From Nocardia nova SH22a (GTDB lineage: Bacteria > Actinomycetota > Actinomycetes > Mycobacteriales > Mycobacteriaceae): a stretch of 64,000 nt of DNA. Position 1 is the stretch's first letter. Each line of letters starts with the position of its first letter. The stretch is from assembly GCF_000523235.1 (NCBI RefSeq), contig NZ_CP006850.1, positions 3,162,001 to 3,226,000 on the forward strand. Direction: 5' to 3'. Made by a program: the position numbers and the translations under genes. The notes below the pieces were generated by a model. That model made no database searches. It saw only the letters and a list, made by a program, of their open reading frames with translations, and was not told the DNA's origin. Positions 1 to 7,513 of this stretch are shown here, one piece after another.

Positions 1-378
1 GTGCCGGAGCGGCTGTGGCCCAGCGATCGGGCGGCCTTCGCGCAGTACTGGGACTCCATGCTGGACAAGGTGTCCTACGACGACGAGGTGCGCGGGTATC
101 TGCTCGAGCAGGTCGTCGACCTCGGGCCGTACCGGCGATACGAGCGCGTGCTGTTCCGGCGGGTGAATCGGTTCTTCACCACCGGCTTCCTGCCGCAGCG
201 CTTCCGCGACGAGTTGGGACTGTCGTGGAGTCCGGCCCGCCAGTGGGTGTTCGAGGCCGTGATGCGGGGGATCGGCGGGGTGCTGCGACTGCTCCCGCAG
301 CGCTGGCGGGCCTATCCGTTCGACCGGTATCTGGAGGATATGCGCCGTCGCCGGGAGGCGGGCAAGCCGCTGGTTTGA
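1..378 (+). CDS. MpaB/DUF2236-type oxygenase, C-terminal fragment (cut by window edge)
   Basis: The visible 125 residues read as the C-terminal part of the oxygenase MpaB family (DUF2236), heme-containing oxygenases that also include latex-clearing rubber oxygenases. The stretch VLFRRVNRFFTTGFLPQRF followed by a conserved RQWVFE-like helix and the ending YPFDRYLEDMRRR resemble the end of that family. Family members are usually 250-400 residues, so the gene begins outside the window; the GTG at base 1 is only the first visible codon and is probably not the start. Substrate cannot be told. The next gene is on the opposite strand and convergent, 18 bases away. Confidence 0.6.
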   Translation: MPERLWPSDRAAFAQYWDSMLDKVSYDDEVRGYLLEQVVDLGPYRRYERVLFRRVNRFFTTGFLPQRFRDELGLSWSPARQWVFEAVMRGIGGVLRLLPQRWRAYPFDRYLEDMRRRREAGKPLV

Positions 379-396
379 GAACGCCCGCAGCCTCTT

Positions 397-960
397 TCAC
401 TCGGCGCCGGGCCGCTCCCGCATCCTGTCGACCAGGTAGGTGGCGGCGTGGGTCAGGCGTTCGAGCGGCCACCGGCCGGGATCTTCCACGCTGGTGACCA
501 TCGCGCCGCGGGTGATCAGGTACAGCAGGTCGGCCGCGATGTCCGGGTCGTCGGTGTCGTGGGTGGCGGCGCGCAGCTGGCCGTAGAGGATGTCCAGTTC
601 GCGGCGGACGGTCGCCAGGCGGTCCGGGTCGCCTCCGGCCAGGACCTCCAGGAGTACCGAGGTGACGATCGGGCCGTCGTCGCTGTACCAGTCCACCGCC
701 CACGCCGCCAGCTCGGCGAGGCCGCCGCTGGTCGTCACCTGCTCGGCCTCGGTGTCCCACTGACGCAGGGCGCTGTCCATCGTCAAGGCCAGCAGTTCGC
801 CGCGATTGCGGACGTAATTGGTGACCAGGCTCGTGGAACCGCCCAGTTCCGCCGCGACCGCGCGCACGGTCAGGCCCGCCACACCGTGCGCGCGCACCAC
901 CCGCAGCCCGGCGTCTCCGATCCGGCGGCGGCGTTGCGAGCCGTCGACTTCGATAGGCAT
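397..960 (-). CDS. TetR family transcriptional regulator
   Basis: This 187-residue protein has an N-terminal TetR-type helix-turn-helix (about residues 10-55: RRRRIGDAGLRVVRAHGVAG, then TVRAVAAELGGSTSLVTNYV) and a helical ligand-binding C-terminal domain. The start chosen is the ATG at 960 (MPIEVDGSQ). The frame stays open upstream to 1056, but that would run through the palindromic operator. It is divergent from the alpha/beta hydrolase at 1055, and perfect palindromes lie between them, so it most likely represses itself and the hydrolase. The inducing ligand is unknown. Confidence 0.85.
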   Translation of the reverse strand: MPIEVDGSQRRRRIGDAGLRVVRAHGVAGLTVRAVAAELGGSTSLVTNYVRNRGELLALTMDSALRQWDTEAEQVTTSGGLAELAAWAVDWYSDDGPIVTSVLLEVLAGGDPDRLATVRRELDILYGQLRAATHDTDDPDIAADLLYLITRGAMVTSVEDPGRWPLERLTHAATYLVDRMRERPGAE

Positions 961-1010
961 GTCACATCGCTTCGCTCTTGCCCTGAATGCTTCCTTTCGC
1001 AATGCTGTCA

Positions 1011-1029
1011 TACAACACTGTTGTACAAC
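1011..1029. promoter_or_regulatory. Palindromic operator in the TetR/hydrolase divergent promoter
   Basis: TACAACACTGTTGTA (1011-1025) is a perfect 7-1-7 inverted repeat, and GTTGTACAAC (1020-1029) is a second overlapping perfect palindrome. A further CAAC...GTTG pair follows to 1036. The site sits between the TetR start (960) and the hydrolase start (1055), the usual place for a TetR operator. Binding is inferred, not shown. Confidence 0.6.
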
Positions 1030-1054
1030 GACGTTGCATAAAAGGGGAATGTTC

Positions 1055-2017
1055 ATGAGCGGGGCAGGTTATTACCGTGACCAGCGGGAGTGGCGCGATC
1101 TTCAGGAGTATCTGCCGCGGCGGCTGCGACTCGACGACGCGAGCGCCCCGGCCGAGGAGTTCTGGGACTGGCGCGGCAACACCGTGCATCTGGACCGGTA
1201 CGCGAATCCGTCGGCACCGGCGAAGGTCGTACTGCATCACGGTGTCGGCACCAACGGGCGTCAGATGAGCCTGATCCTCGGCGCACCGCTGGCCCGGCGC
1301 GGTTTCGAGACGGTGGCCCTGGACAACCTCGGCTACGGATTGACCGGGGTGCGACCGGGTTTCGTTCCGTCCTATGCGGATTGGGTCGATCTCGTCGTCG
1401 ACTACCTGGCCTACGAGCAGTCCCGCGACGACCGGCCGATCGTGCTCTACGGGCTGAGCGCCGGCGGGATGCTGACCTACCACGTCGCCGCGAAGGCGCC
1501 CCGGGGAACGTTGCGCGGCATCGTCGGGATGACCTTCCTCGATCAGCGCGTCCGGCAGGTCCGCGACGAGACCGCGCACGATGTGGTGGCCTCCCGGCTC
1601 GGCTTTCCGCTGATGAACCTGCTGGCCCGGACGCCCGCCGCCCGAATGCGAGTCCCGATGACCCTGGCCTCGAAGATGTCGGCGCTGGTGAACGATCGCG
1701 ATGCGCTGCGGATCATGACGCGCGATCGCACCTCGGGTGGGAACTGGGTCTCGATTCGCTTCCTGGCCGATTACGGCAGCTACGTTCCCGCTGTGGAACC
1801 CGCAGAGTTCGACGCCTGCCCGGTGTTGCTGACCCAGCCCGCACGGGATCGCTGGACGCCGGTGCACCTCAGTGAACCGGTGCTGTCGCGGATCACCCGC
1901 GTGCCGGTGCGGACGGTCGTGCTGGACGACGCCGGTCACTATCCGATCGAGGAGCCCGGGCTCCAGCAGATGGAGGATGTCATCGCCGAATTCGTCACCG
2001 AGCACACGGGTCGGTGA
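1055..2017 (+). CDS. Alpha/beta fold hydrolase
   Basis: This 320-residue serine hydrolase has the oxyanion-hole motif HHGVGTNG (about residues 50-57), the nucleophile elbow GLSAGG with Ser135, an acid candidate in ARDRWTP and the catalytic His in DDAGHYP near the C-terminus. No signal peptide is visible, so it should be cytoplasmic. The ATG at 1055 is preferred over 1049 because AAAGGGGAA at 1041-1049 then has proper ribosome-binding spacing. It is the divergent partner of the TetR gene at 397-960 and probably its target. The substrate is unknown; esterase, lipase or C-C hydrolase activity all fit. Confidence 0.8.
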   Translation: MSGAGYYRDQREWRDLQEYLPRRLRLDDASAPAEEFWDWRGNTVHLDRYANPSAPAKVVLHHGVGTNGRQMSLILGAPLARRGFETVALDNLGYGLTGVRPGFVPSYADWVDLVVDYLAYEQSRDDRPIVLYGLSAGGMLTYHVAAKAPRGTLRGIVGMTFLDQRVRQVRDETAHDVVASRLGFPLMNLLARTPAARMRVPMTLASKMSALVNDRDALRIMTRDRTSGGNWVSIRFLADYGSYVPAVEPAEFDACPVLLTQPARDRWTPVHLSEPVLSRITRVPVRTVVLDDAGHYPIEEPGLQQMEDVIAEFVTEHTGR

Positions 2018-2148
2018 CGGGTGGCCGCCGAATCGGCAACGGCGATTGTCGCAGGGCCGCCGGGGAATTCCGCGAGTTGTCCGGGCCGTGCGAGCGTGGG
2101 ATGTGGGTCGGTGTGAGAGCGGTTCCGGGTGAGCGACTGTGATTCCGT

Positions 2149-2868
2149 TCAGGCGGCGGCGATTTCGAGCAGGGCGTCGGTGACCGCGCGCGGCTCGGTG
2201 ATCATCAGATCGTGCCCGGTGTCGATATCCCACAGGCGCCCTTGGGTTCTGGCGGCCTCGACCAGTTCGGGATCTCTGCTGGCGAGGGTGGAGGTGCACA
2301 CGATGTGGTACTGCGGAATCGCCCACAGCGCCGATTCGTTGCGCAGGTCGAGGGGATCTTCGAAACATCGCCACGGGTGGGCGCTGAGCCGGGACTGCAT
2401 CCAGGCGAGATCCCGCGGATCGGTGACGCCGTAGAGCATTCCGGCATCCGGGGTGGGCGTCAGGACCAGTTCGACGCCCTCGACCGTCTCGCCGAATTCG
2501 CGGGTGACGGTGATGATCGGTCCGGCCACGTCGACCAGCGACTGACCGTTGACCGGATTCGCCGCATCGAGGTAGACGAGCCCGCCGATCCGGTCGGTGA
2601 CCCGGTCGGCGGCGCCGGTGATGACCATTCCGCCGTAGCTGTGGCCGACGAGCAGGACATCGTGCAGATCCTCGTACTCGACCAGTCCTGCGATGTCCGC
2701 GATGTGGGTGTCGAGGCCGATCCCGCGCAGTCGCAGATGGGCCCGATCGGCCAGTCCGGACAGGCTCGGCGCGTACACCTCGTGCCCGGCCTCGCGCAGT
2801 AGCCGGGTCACCCGCCGATAGCACCAGCCGCCGTGGCCGCCGCCGTGGACCAGTACGAAAGTCGTCAT
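2149..2868 (-). CDS. Alpha/beta hydrolase, methylesterase / hydroxynitrile-lyase-like
   Basis: This 239-residue protein opens with the strand-turn LVHGGGHGGWCYRRV, carries the nucleophile motif GHSYGG (Ser77) and ends with the catalytic His in DTGHDLM (His219). This layout is typical of the small EstA, salicylate-methylesterase and hydroxynitrile lyase group of hydrolases. No leader peptide is seen. It starts at ATG 2868. The frame is open for a further 1.7 kb upstream, but that portion is antisense to the helicase gene and has no protein character. It stands alone between two genes on the other strand. The substrate is unknown. Confidence 0.8.
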   Translation of the reverse strand: MTTFVLVHGGGHGGWCYRRVTRLLREAGHEVYAPSLSGLADRAHLRLRGIGLDTHIADIAGLVEYEDLHDVLLVGHSYGGMVITGAADRVTDRIGGLVYLDAANPVNGQSLVDVAGPIITVTREFGETVEGVELVLTPTPDAGMLYGVTDPRDLAWMQSRLSAHPWRCFEDPLDLRNESALWAIPQYHIVCTSTLASRDPELVEAARTQGRLWDIDTGHDLMITEPRAVTDALLEIAAA

Positions 2869-3241
2869 ATCCAGAACCTCATTCTCCAAAGCGAGATCAA
2901 GGTTATCGGAGCGTGCTGGGCCGGGTGAGCGGATCGGCCTGGATGTGTACGACCGGTGTGAGCGGGCAGGTCGATGCCCGATGCGGCCGAGGTGGATCCT
3001 GTCGGGTAGCCTTTGTAGCAACACGACAGCTCCGGAGCTGTCGATGCCGGGACGAGACCGAGGTCTCGTCCAACGTCGTAAGACGGCATTCACTGCGCGA
3101 TCGGTCTCACCGCGTCGCCGGGCTACTCCTACGGCGATCGATTTTGCCTCTCGGCAATCTCGCCATGTCGTGCTCCCACGGACCGGATGTCCGGAGCCGG
3201 GAGCGTAACGACCCGATGCCCGAAAGGCACCGTCCCACTTC
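2869..3241. other. Intergenic region with structured helicase leader
   Basis: These 373 bases separate the divergent hydrolase and helicase genes and contain no convincing coding frame. They hold two tandem perfect hairpins at 3024-3043 and 3051-3070, described separately. The last 170 bases before the helicase ATG also look suited to an untranslated leader. Confidence 0.5.
3024..3070 (+). promoter_or_regulatory. Two tandem perfect hairpins upstream of the DEAD-box helicase gene
   Basis: Bases 3024-3043 form a 20-base perfect palindrome (CGACAGCTCC and its complement). Seven bases later, 3051-3070 form GACGAGACC-GA-GGTCTCGTC, a 9-bp stem with a 2-base turn. They lie about 170 bases before the helicase start. 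In RNA they would form two strong adjacent stems. They could be part of a regulated 5' leader that the helicase itself unwinds, or a DNA operator. Neither role is shown. Confidence 0.5.
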
Positions 3242-5197
3242 ATGAATACCGATTCACCCTCGTTCGCCGTGCTCGGCGTCGATGCCAAGCTCACCCGTGC
3301 GCTGGCGGCCGCCGGTATCGCCGCGCCCTTCCCGATCCAGGCCGACACGCTGCCCGACGCACTAGCCGGGCGGGACATTCTCGGCCGCGGCCGCACCGGG
3401 AGCGGTAAGACGCTCGCGTTCGCCATTCCCGTGATCGACCGGCTCGGCACCGCCGGAAACCGGACCGCGCCGAACCGCCCGGCCGGGCTGGTGCTGGCGC
3501 CGACCCGCGAACTGGCCACCCAGATCGCGGCGGCGATGGAACCCCTGGCCGCCGCGTTCGGAATGAAGGTCATCACCGTCTTCGGTGGTGTTCCGCAACA
3601 GCGGCAGGTGCGGGCGCTGCGCGGCGGCCCGGATATCGTCGTCGCCTGCCCCGGCCGGCTCGAAGACCTGATGAAACAGAAGCTCATCTCGCTCGACGCC
3701 GTCGAGATCACCGTGATCGACGAGGCCGACCACATGGCGGATCTCGGATTCCTGCCCGCCGTCACGCGCATCCTGGCGGCGACGCCCTCCGGGGGCCAGC
3801 GCCTGCTCTTCTCGGCCACCCTGGACAAGAGCGTCAACCGGCTGGTCGAGCGCTTCCTGCCGGATGCCGTGCGGCACTCGGTGGGTGGGGCCGACGCTCC
3901 CGTGGCGACGATGACGCACCACATCCTCGAATCGGCGGACAACAACGCCAAGAAGGTGCTCGTCCAGCGGCTCGCCTCCGGCAGCGGCCGCCGAATCCTG
4001 TTCACCCGCACCAAGCGCAATGCGCGCCGACTGGCGAAACAGTTGCAGGACAGCGGAATCGCCGCCGTGGATCTGCACGGCAACCTGGCGCAGAACGCCC
4101 GCGACCGCAATCTAGCGGCCTTCGCGGGCGACGGCGCGTCCGTCCTGGTCGCCACCGATGTGGCCGCCCGTGGTGTGCACGTCGACAACGTCGAACTCGT
4201 GGTGCACGTGGACCTGCCCGCGGAACACAAAGCGTACCTGCATCGTTCGGGCCGCACTGCGCGCGCCGGTGACACCGGTGACGTGGTGACGCTGGTGCTG
4301 CCCGCCGAGCGCGGCGACGTCGCGACCCTGCTGCGCAAGGCCGGTATCGACGCCGCGACCCAGCGTGTCTCGGCGGACTCCCCGCTGGTGTCCCGGCTCG
4401 TGGGTGAGGTCGCGCCGGTGCGCGACCGCCCCGCGACGCCGGTGGCCACCGAGACGAACAAGGCTGCGGGACAGGGATCTTCACGCGCGAGCAATCCTCG
4501 ACGGCGCGGTGCGGGCAAGGCACCGGCGGGCGGTCGGCAGGGTGGCGCCGATACTCGTTCGCAGCGTGATGCTCGCGATGGCTCCACCAACAGTGCCGGT
4601 GGTCGGCGTAGGAACGGGGGCGGACGGTCCGAGAGTGTGGCCGCCGGTGGGCGCGGGGACGCCGGTGGGCGGTCCCGGCGTGGTGCTGATCACGTGAGCG
4701 CTGCCGGCGGTCGAGGCAACGACGCGAGCGACCGATTCAAGCGACCCGCCGGCGATGGTGACGCGGGCAGCGCAGGCGGTCGCTTCGGCGGCGGGGCTGG
4801 TCGTGGTGCGGCGACCACTGCCGGATCCCGAAATGGCAACGGGCGTACTCGGTCTCAGCGTCCCGATGAGATTGCTGCGAGCACTGCCCGTGGGCAGCGC
4901 GGCAGTGTGGACGGCCGTTCGACGCGAGACGGTTCTGCGGGAGCTGGTCGGCACGGCGACTCGGGTGGCCGTTCGAAGAACTCCGCCGGTGGTCGTTCCG
5001 CGAGTGCTGCCGGTCGGCACGGTGACGGGGGCAGTCGTGTGAAGACGTCCGCCGGTGACCGATCCGCGAGCACCGCCGGTAACCGTTCCCAGAAGGCTCG
5101 CGGAGCCGGTGGGCATGGTCACGGCGTCGTGGCCGCGGGCAGCACCGGTGGGCGAGCCGGGTTCTCGCGTTCCGGAGGCGGTCGGCGCACCCGCTGA
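3242..5197 (+). CDS. DEAD-box ATP-dependent RNA helicase with long Gly/Arg/Ser-rich tail
   Basis: All core helicase motifs are visible: the Q motif (FPIQADTLPDAL), Walker A GRTGSGKT (residues 50-57), PTRELATQI, ACPGR, DEAD near residue 160, SAT in LFSATLD, then VATDVAARG and HRSGRTARAG in the second RecA domain. The two RecA domains end near residue 385. The remaining roughly 260 residues are low-complexity Gly, Arg, Ser and Ala repeats such as GGRS and SAGGR, a typical RNA-binding tail. The protein should unwind RNA in ribosome assembly or mRNA decay, often during cold stress. The ATG at 3242 has only a weak upstream GAAAGG. The core resembles RhlE/DeaD helicases; the tail is long for the family. 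Confidence 0.92.
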   Translation: MNTDSPSFAVLGVDAKLTRALAAAGIAAPFPIQADTLPDALAGRDILGRGRTGSGKTLAFAIPVIDRLGTAGNRTAPNRPAGLVLAPTRELATQIAAAMEPLAAAFGMKVITVFGGVPQQRQVRALRGGPDIVVACPGRLEDLMKQKLISLDAVEITVIDEADHMADLGFLPAVTRILAATPSGGQRLLFSATLDKSVNRLVERFLPDAVRHSVGGADAPVATMTHHILESADNNAKKVLVQRLASGSGRRILFTRTKRNARRLAKQLQDSGIAAVDLHGNLAQNARDRNLAAFAGDGASVLVATDVAARGVHVDNVELVVHVDLPAEHKAYLHRSGRTARAGDTGDVVTLVLPAERGDVATLLRKAGIDAATQRVSADSPLVSRLVGEVAPVRDRPATPVATETNKAAGQGSSRASNPRRRGAGKAPAGGRQGGADTRSQRDARDGSTNSAGGRRRNGGGRSESVAAGGRGDAGGRSRRGADHVSAAGGRGNDASDRFKRPAGDGDAGSAGGRFGGGAGRGAATTAGSRNGNGRTRSQRPDEIAASTARGQRGSVDGRSTRDGSAGAGRHGDSGGRSKNSAGGRSASAAGRHGDGGSRVKTSAGDRSASTAGNRSQKARGAGGHGHGVVAAGSTGGRAGFSRSGGGRRTR

Positions 5198-5477
5198 CGG
5201 GCCGTCCGGGCGCCGCCGGTCCGAGACCGGTCGCATACCGGCGCGTCGGTCACGGTCGACTGTGCGACTCAGCGGCTGGCCGTTGACCGGGGGCGTCCCG
5301 CGCGCAGGACACCGACGGTGTCCTAACGCTCGTCCTGCCGGACTCGCTGGTGACGAGGCCAGCGAGCATGCCCCGCTGTCGATTGTCGACGGACTCGAAT
5401 CATGTGGTGTGAATCCTGCATGTACGGGTCATGGCCTGGGCGCTTCGTTCCCGAGGCGGGGGCCTTCACCGGCTGGT

Positions 5478-6107
5478 TCACGGCGTCTCGTCGGTGGGCG
5501 GGGCCGTGCGGGTCGGGGGCGGGCCGAATTGGCGGACCTGGGGGATGGTGGTGACCATGTGGGCCAGGGCGCGTTCGGACAGGCAGATCAGGCGGTGCGG
5601 GACGTCGCCGGGGAAGCGGACGAAATCTCCGGCGGCGAGGTCGACGGCGTCGTTGGCGGGGCCCGCGCGGAGTTTGCCGCTGATCAGATACAGGTGGTGC
5701 AGGGTGCCGGGCGGGTGGGGCTCGACGATCTCCGGCTGTCCGGCGGCCCGTTCCAGGCGCAGCACCAGAGTGCGCACGTGGCCGGAGCCGTAGGTTTCGT
5801 CGAGCATCCGCTCGGCGACCCCGTGCCGTTCGGCCCAGCTGCCCTCACCGGAACGCAGCACATAGACCGGTGTGCCCCATTCGGTGAGCAGCCGCCGGGC
5901 CGAGATGTCCAGTGCCGCACCGAGTTGCGACAGCGTCTCCACGGTGGGATTGCCCACGCCCTGCTCGATCTTCGACAGTGTCTGCTTCGACAGGCCGGAT
6001 CGGCGGGCGAGGTCGCCCAGCGACATCGCCCGTTCCATCCGGTAGCGGCGCACATTGCGCGCGACCAGTTCGTTGTCGCCGATTCGGCCGTCACTTCCGG
6101 TACGCAT
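5478..6107 (-). CDS. XRE-family regulator with C-terminal cupin domain
   Basis: The 209-residue protein joins an XRE helix-turn-helix (about residues 15-65: RNVRRYRMERAMSLGDLARR, with SKQTLSKIEQG as recognition region) to a cupin_2 sensor domain (about residues 115-185, HPPGTLHHLYLISGKL then GDFVRFPGDVPH). This HTH-cupin design is common in regulators of amine, amino-acid and aromatic metabolism, where the cupin binds the effector. The start at ATG 6107 (MRTGSDGR) is preferred; an in-frame start at 6161 would overlap the aldolase remnant. It lies just beyond the damaged end of the aromatic cluster and is read in the same direction, so it may be a regulator linked to it, which is inference. 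Confidence 0.82.
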   Translation of the reverse strand: MRTGSDGRIGDNELVARNVRRYRMERAMSLGDLARRSGLSKQTLSKIEQGVGNPTVETLSQLGAALDISARRLLTEWGTPVYVLRSGEGSWAERHGVAERMLDETYGSGHVRTLVLRLERAAGQPEIVEPHPPGTLHHLYLISGKLRAGPANDAVDLAAGDFVRFPGDVPHRLICLSERALAHMVTTIPQVRQFGPPPTRTAPPTDETP

Positions 6108-6157
6108 ACCGTCATTGTCGATGACCGGCCGGTCCGATGTCGGCACGGGGCCGCAGT

Positions 6158-6316
6158 TCACGCCCCGGCGTGGTCGAGTGCGATGTCGACGATCACGTCC
6201 TCCTGACCGCCGATCAGCCCGCGCCGTCCGACCTCCGGCAGGAGTGTGCGCGCGTCCGGACCGTCCTGTTCGGCGGCGATCTCGGCGTAGTGCACGGGTG
6301 TCACCGCCGCGACCAT
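6158..6316 (-). pseudogene. 4-hydroxy-2-oxovalerate aldolase remnant (C-terminus) joined to acetaldehyde dehydrogenase debris
   Basis: From the ATG at 6316 a 52-codon frame reads [13 protein letters not shown], matching the part of acetylating acetaldehyde dehydrogenase that follows CGGQATIP. It then passes directly into [20 protein letters not shown], the C-terminal signature of 4-hydroxy-2-oxovalerate aldolase (MhpE/HsaF type), ending at TGA 6158. Some 300 aldolase residues and the end of the dehydrogenase are missing, so this is a deletion junction between two neighbouring genes. The product cannot be either enzyme. It is the last of three remnants in the order hydratase, dehydrogenase, aldolase, the normal operon order of the lower meta-cleavage pathway. 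Confidence 0.8.
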
Positions 6317-6399
6317 ATAGTGGCCTGGCCGCCGCAGGTCACCTTGTTCACATTCGTGGTCTGCCCGTCGCCGAGATTCACCGGCGGCACCACGAACGC
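6301..6399 (-). pseudogene. Acetaldehyde dehydrogenase (acylating) internal remnant
   Basis: Between 6399 and 6301 the frame reads [12 protein letters not shown], then [13 protein letters not shown], which I recognise as the [14 protein letters not shown] core around the catalytic Cys of MhpF/HsaG-type acetaldehyde dehydrogenase. A small deletion after ATI shifts the frame to a stop at 6301, while the proper continuation ([13 protein letters not shown]) is found in the next frame from 6316. The NAD-binding N-terminal half is absent. Only about 45 residues of a normal 300-residue enzyme remain, so this is a decayed gene. Confidence 0.8.
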
Positions 6400-6554
6400 G
6401 CCGCGGCGATCCGGCGGGCGGTCAGCTCCGGCAGCACGGCGTAGGCGAGTGGCAGATCGGTGGTTGCGAGCAGATCGCGGACCGGCGCGACCGCGTGTCC
6501 GGTGGTGGTGGCCGCTGTGAAACGGTCGGCGGTGTCGAAATCCGTTGTGCTCAA
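6378..6554 (-). pseudogene. 2-keto-4-pentenoate hydratase remnant (N-terminus)
   Basis: A TTG start at 6554 overlaps the TGA of the extradiol dioxygenase (TTGA), the coupling expected for an intact operon. The 58-codon frame reads VAPVRDLLATTDLPLAYAV, then [11 protein letters not shown], the N-terminal signature of 2-hydroxypenta-2,4-dienoate hydratase (MhpD/HsaE type, normally about 260 residues). After RIAA the hydratase reading is lost and the sequence enters dehydrogenase debris in another frame. About 200 residues are deleted. The fragment may still be translated but cannot be an active hydratase. Confidence 0.82.
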
Positions 6555-7513
6555 AGGCGTTCCCCCTGTCCTGCGGCGGTGCTGCGGGCGGTGGTGACGG
6601 CGAAACCGGCGATCCAGGCCGGAATCGCCTCGTAGAAGCGGTGCTCGAGGGTGTAGTCCCCGGTGGCGGCCAGGGCGGCGTAGGCGGCGATCCAGCAGCG
6701 CACCTCGTGGGCGGAGCCGCCGCCGTCGCGGCCCATGGATTCCACACTCCAGCTGTCGAATTCGGCCAGCTCGCCGCGTTCGATCACATCGAGCAGGCGG
6801 TTGTCCCACGCCGGGTTGATCGGAATCATCGCGGTGGTCCCGGCGACGTAGTCCTGTCCCGCGCGCAGGACCCGCTGCTCGCCCTTGGCGCGCTGCTCCG
6901 GAGTCGGGGGATGTCCTTCGATGAGGGCGTCGGCGACTCGCGGTGGCGCACCGTCGAGGACGGGCACCGGCGGATCGTGGGACAGACCGCCCGACGCGAG
7001 ATAAAGCACCTTGCGGTCCAGTCGCGCGGCCGCCTGCCCGATCGCGGTGCCCAGGGCGCGAATGCGGGAGACCGGGCCGAGCGGGGTGGCCACACCGTTG
7101 ACGAACACCGGAACCACCGGAACCCGGTCGATCCCGCCGAACATCATTTCGAGGGGTTGCGCGAAACCGTGATCGACGGTCATGCGTGCCGAGACGGACA
7201 GGTCGATACCGCGATCCAGGACACCGGCCGCGATCCGCCGGGCCGCCTCGGTGTCGACGCTGAGATGTCCTGCGCCGGTGCCGAAATCGCCGATCGCGTG
7301 GGCGTCGGTGGCCAGGCAGAACGGCGGCATCTCGCGGTAGAAGAAGCCGTTGTAGTGGTCGGGGGCGAACAGCACGACCAGATCCGGTTCGAATCGCGCG
7401 ATGAACTCCCGCGCGGTGGCGATCGCCTCGCCGACCCGGGCGAGGACCTCGGGTTCGGGATCGTTCTTGCCGATCAGGGGGGAGTGGGACAGGCCGACGG
7501 CGGCGGTGATCAC
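6551..7513 (-). CDS. mhpB: Class III extradiol dioxygenase, 2,3-dihydroxyphenylpropionate 1,2-dioxygenase type
   Basis: This 320-residue protein has the LigB-fold features of MhpB: an N-terminal LSHSPLIG with the first iron-ligand His, VVLFAPDHYNGFFYREMPPFC in the centre, DHGFAQPLE with the second His region, and LASGGLSHDPP. MhpB uses non-heme Fe(II) and O2 to open the ring of 2,3-dihydroxyphenylpropionate next to the diol. The length matches the E. coli enzyme (about 314 residues). The start is GTG 7513, which overlaps the upstream oxidoreductase stop as GTGA. Its own stop overlaps the hydratase remnant start. The downstream lower-pathway genes are destroyed. A close relative acting on another catechol acid is possible. 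Confidence 0.85.
   Translation of the reverse strand: MITAAVGLSHSPLIGKNDPEPEVLARVGEAIATAREFIARFEPDLVVLFAPDHYNGFFYREMPPFCLATDAHAIGDFGTGAGHLSVDTEAARRIAAGVLDRGIDLSVSARMTVDHGFAQPLEMMFGGIDRVPVVPVFVNGVATPLGPVSRIRALGTAIGQAAARLDRKVLYLASGGLSHDPPVPVLDGAPPRVADALIEGHPPTPEQRAKGEQRVLRAGQDYVAGTTAMIPINPAWDNRLLDVIERGELAEFDSWSVESMGRDGGGSAHEVRCWIAAYAALAATGDYTLEHRFYEAIPAWIAGFAVTTARSTAAGQGERL

Noticed and set aside
962..2824. Long open frame on the minus strand (620 codons)
   Set aside because: It is antisense to the hydrolase at 1055 and crosses the TetR promoter; the translation is rich in Arg, Gly and His without any domain, as expected from high-GC shadow frames.
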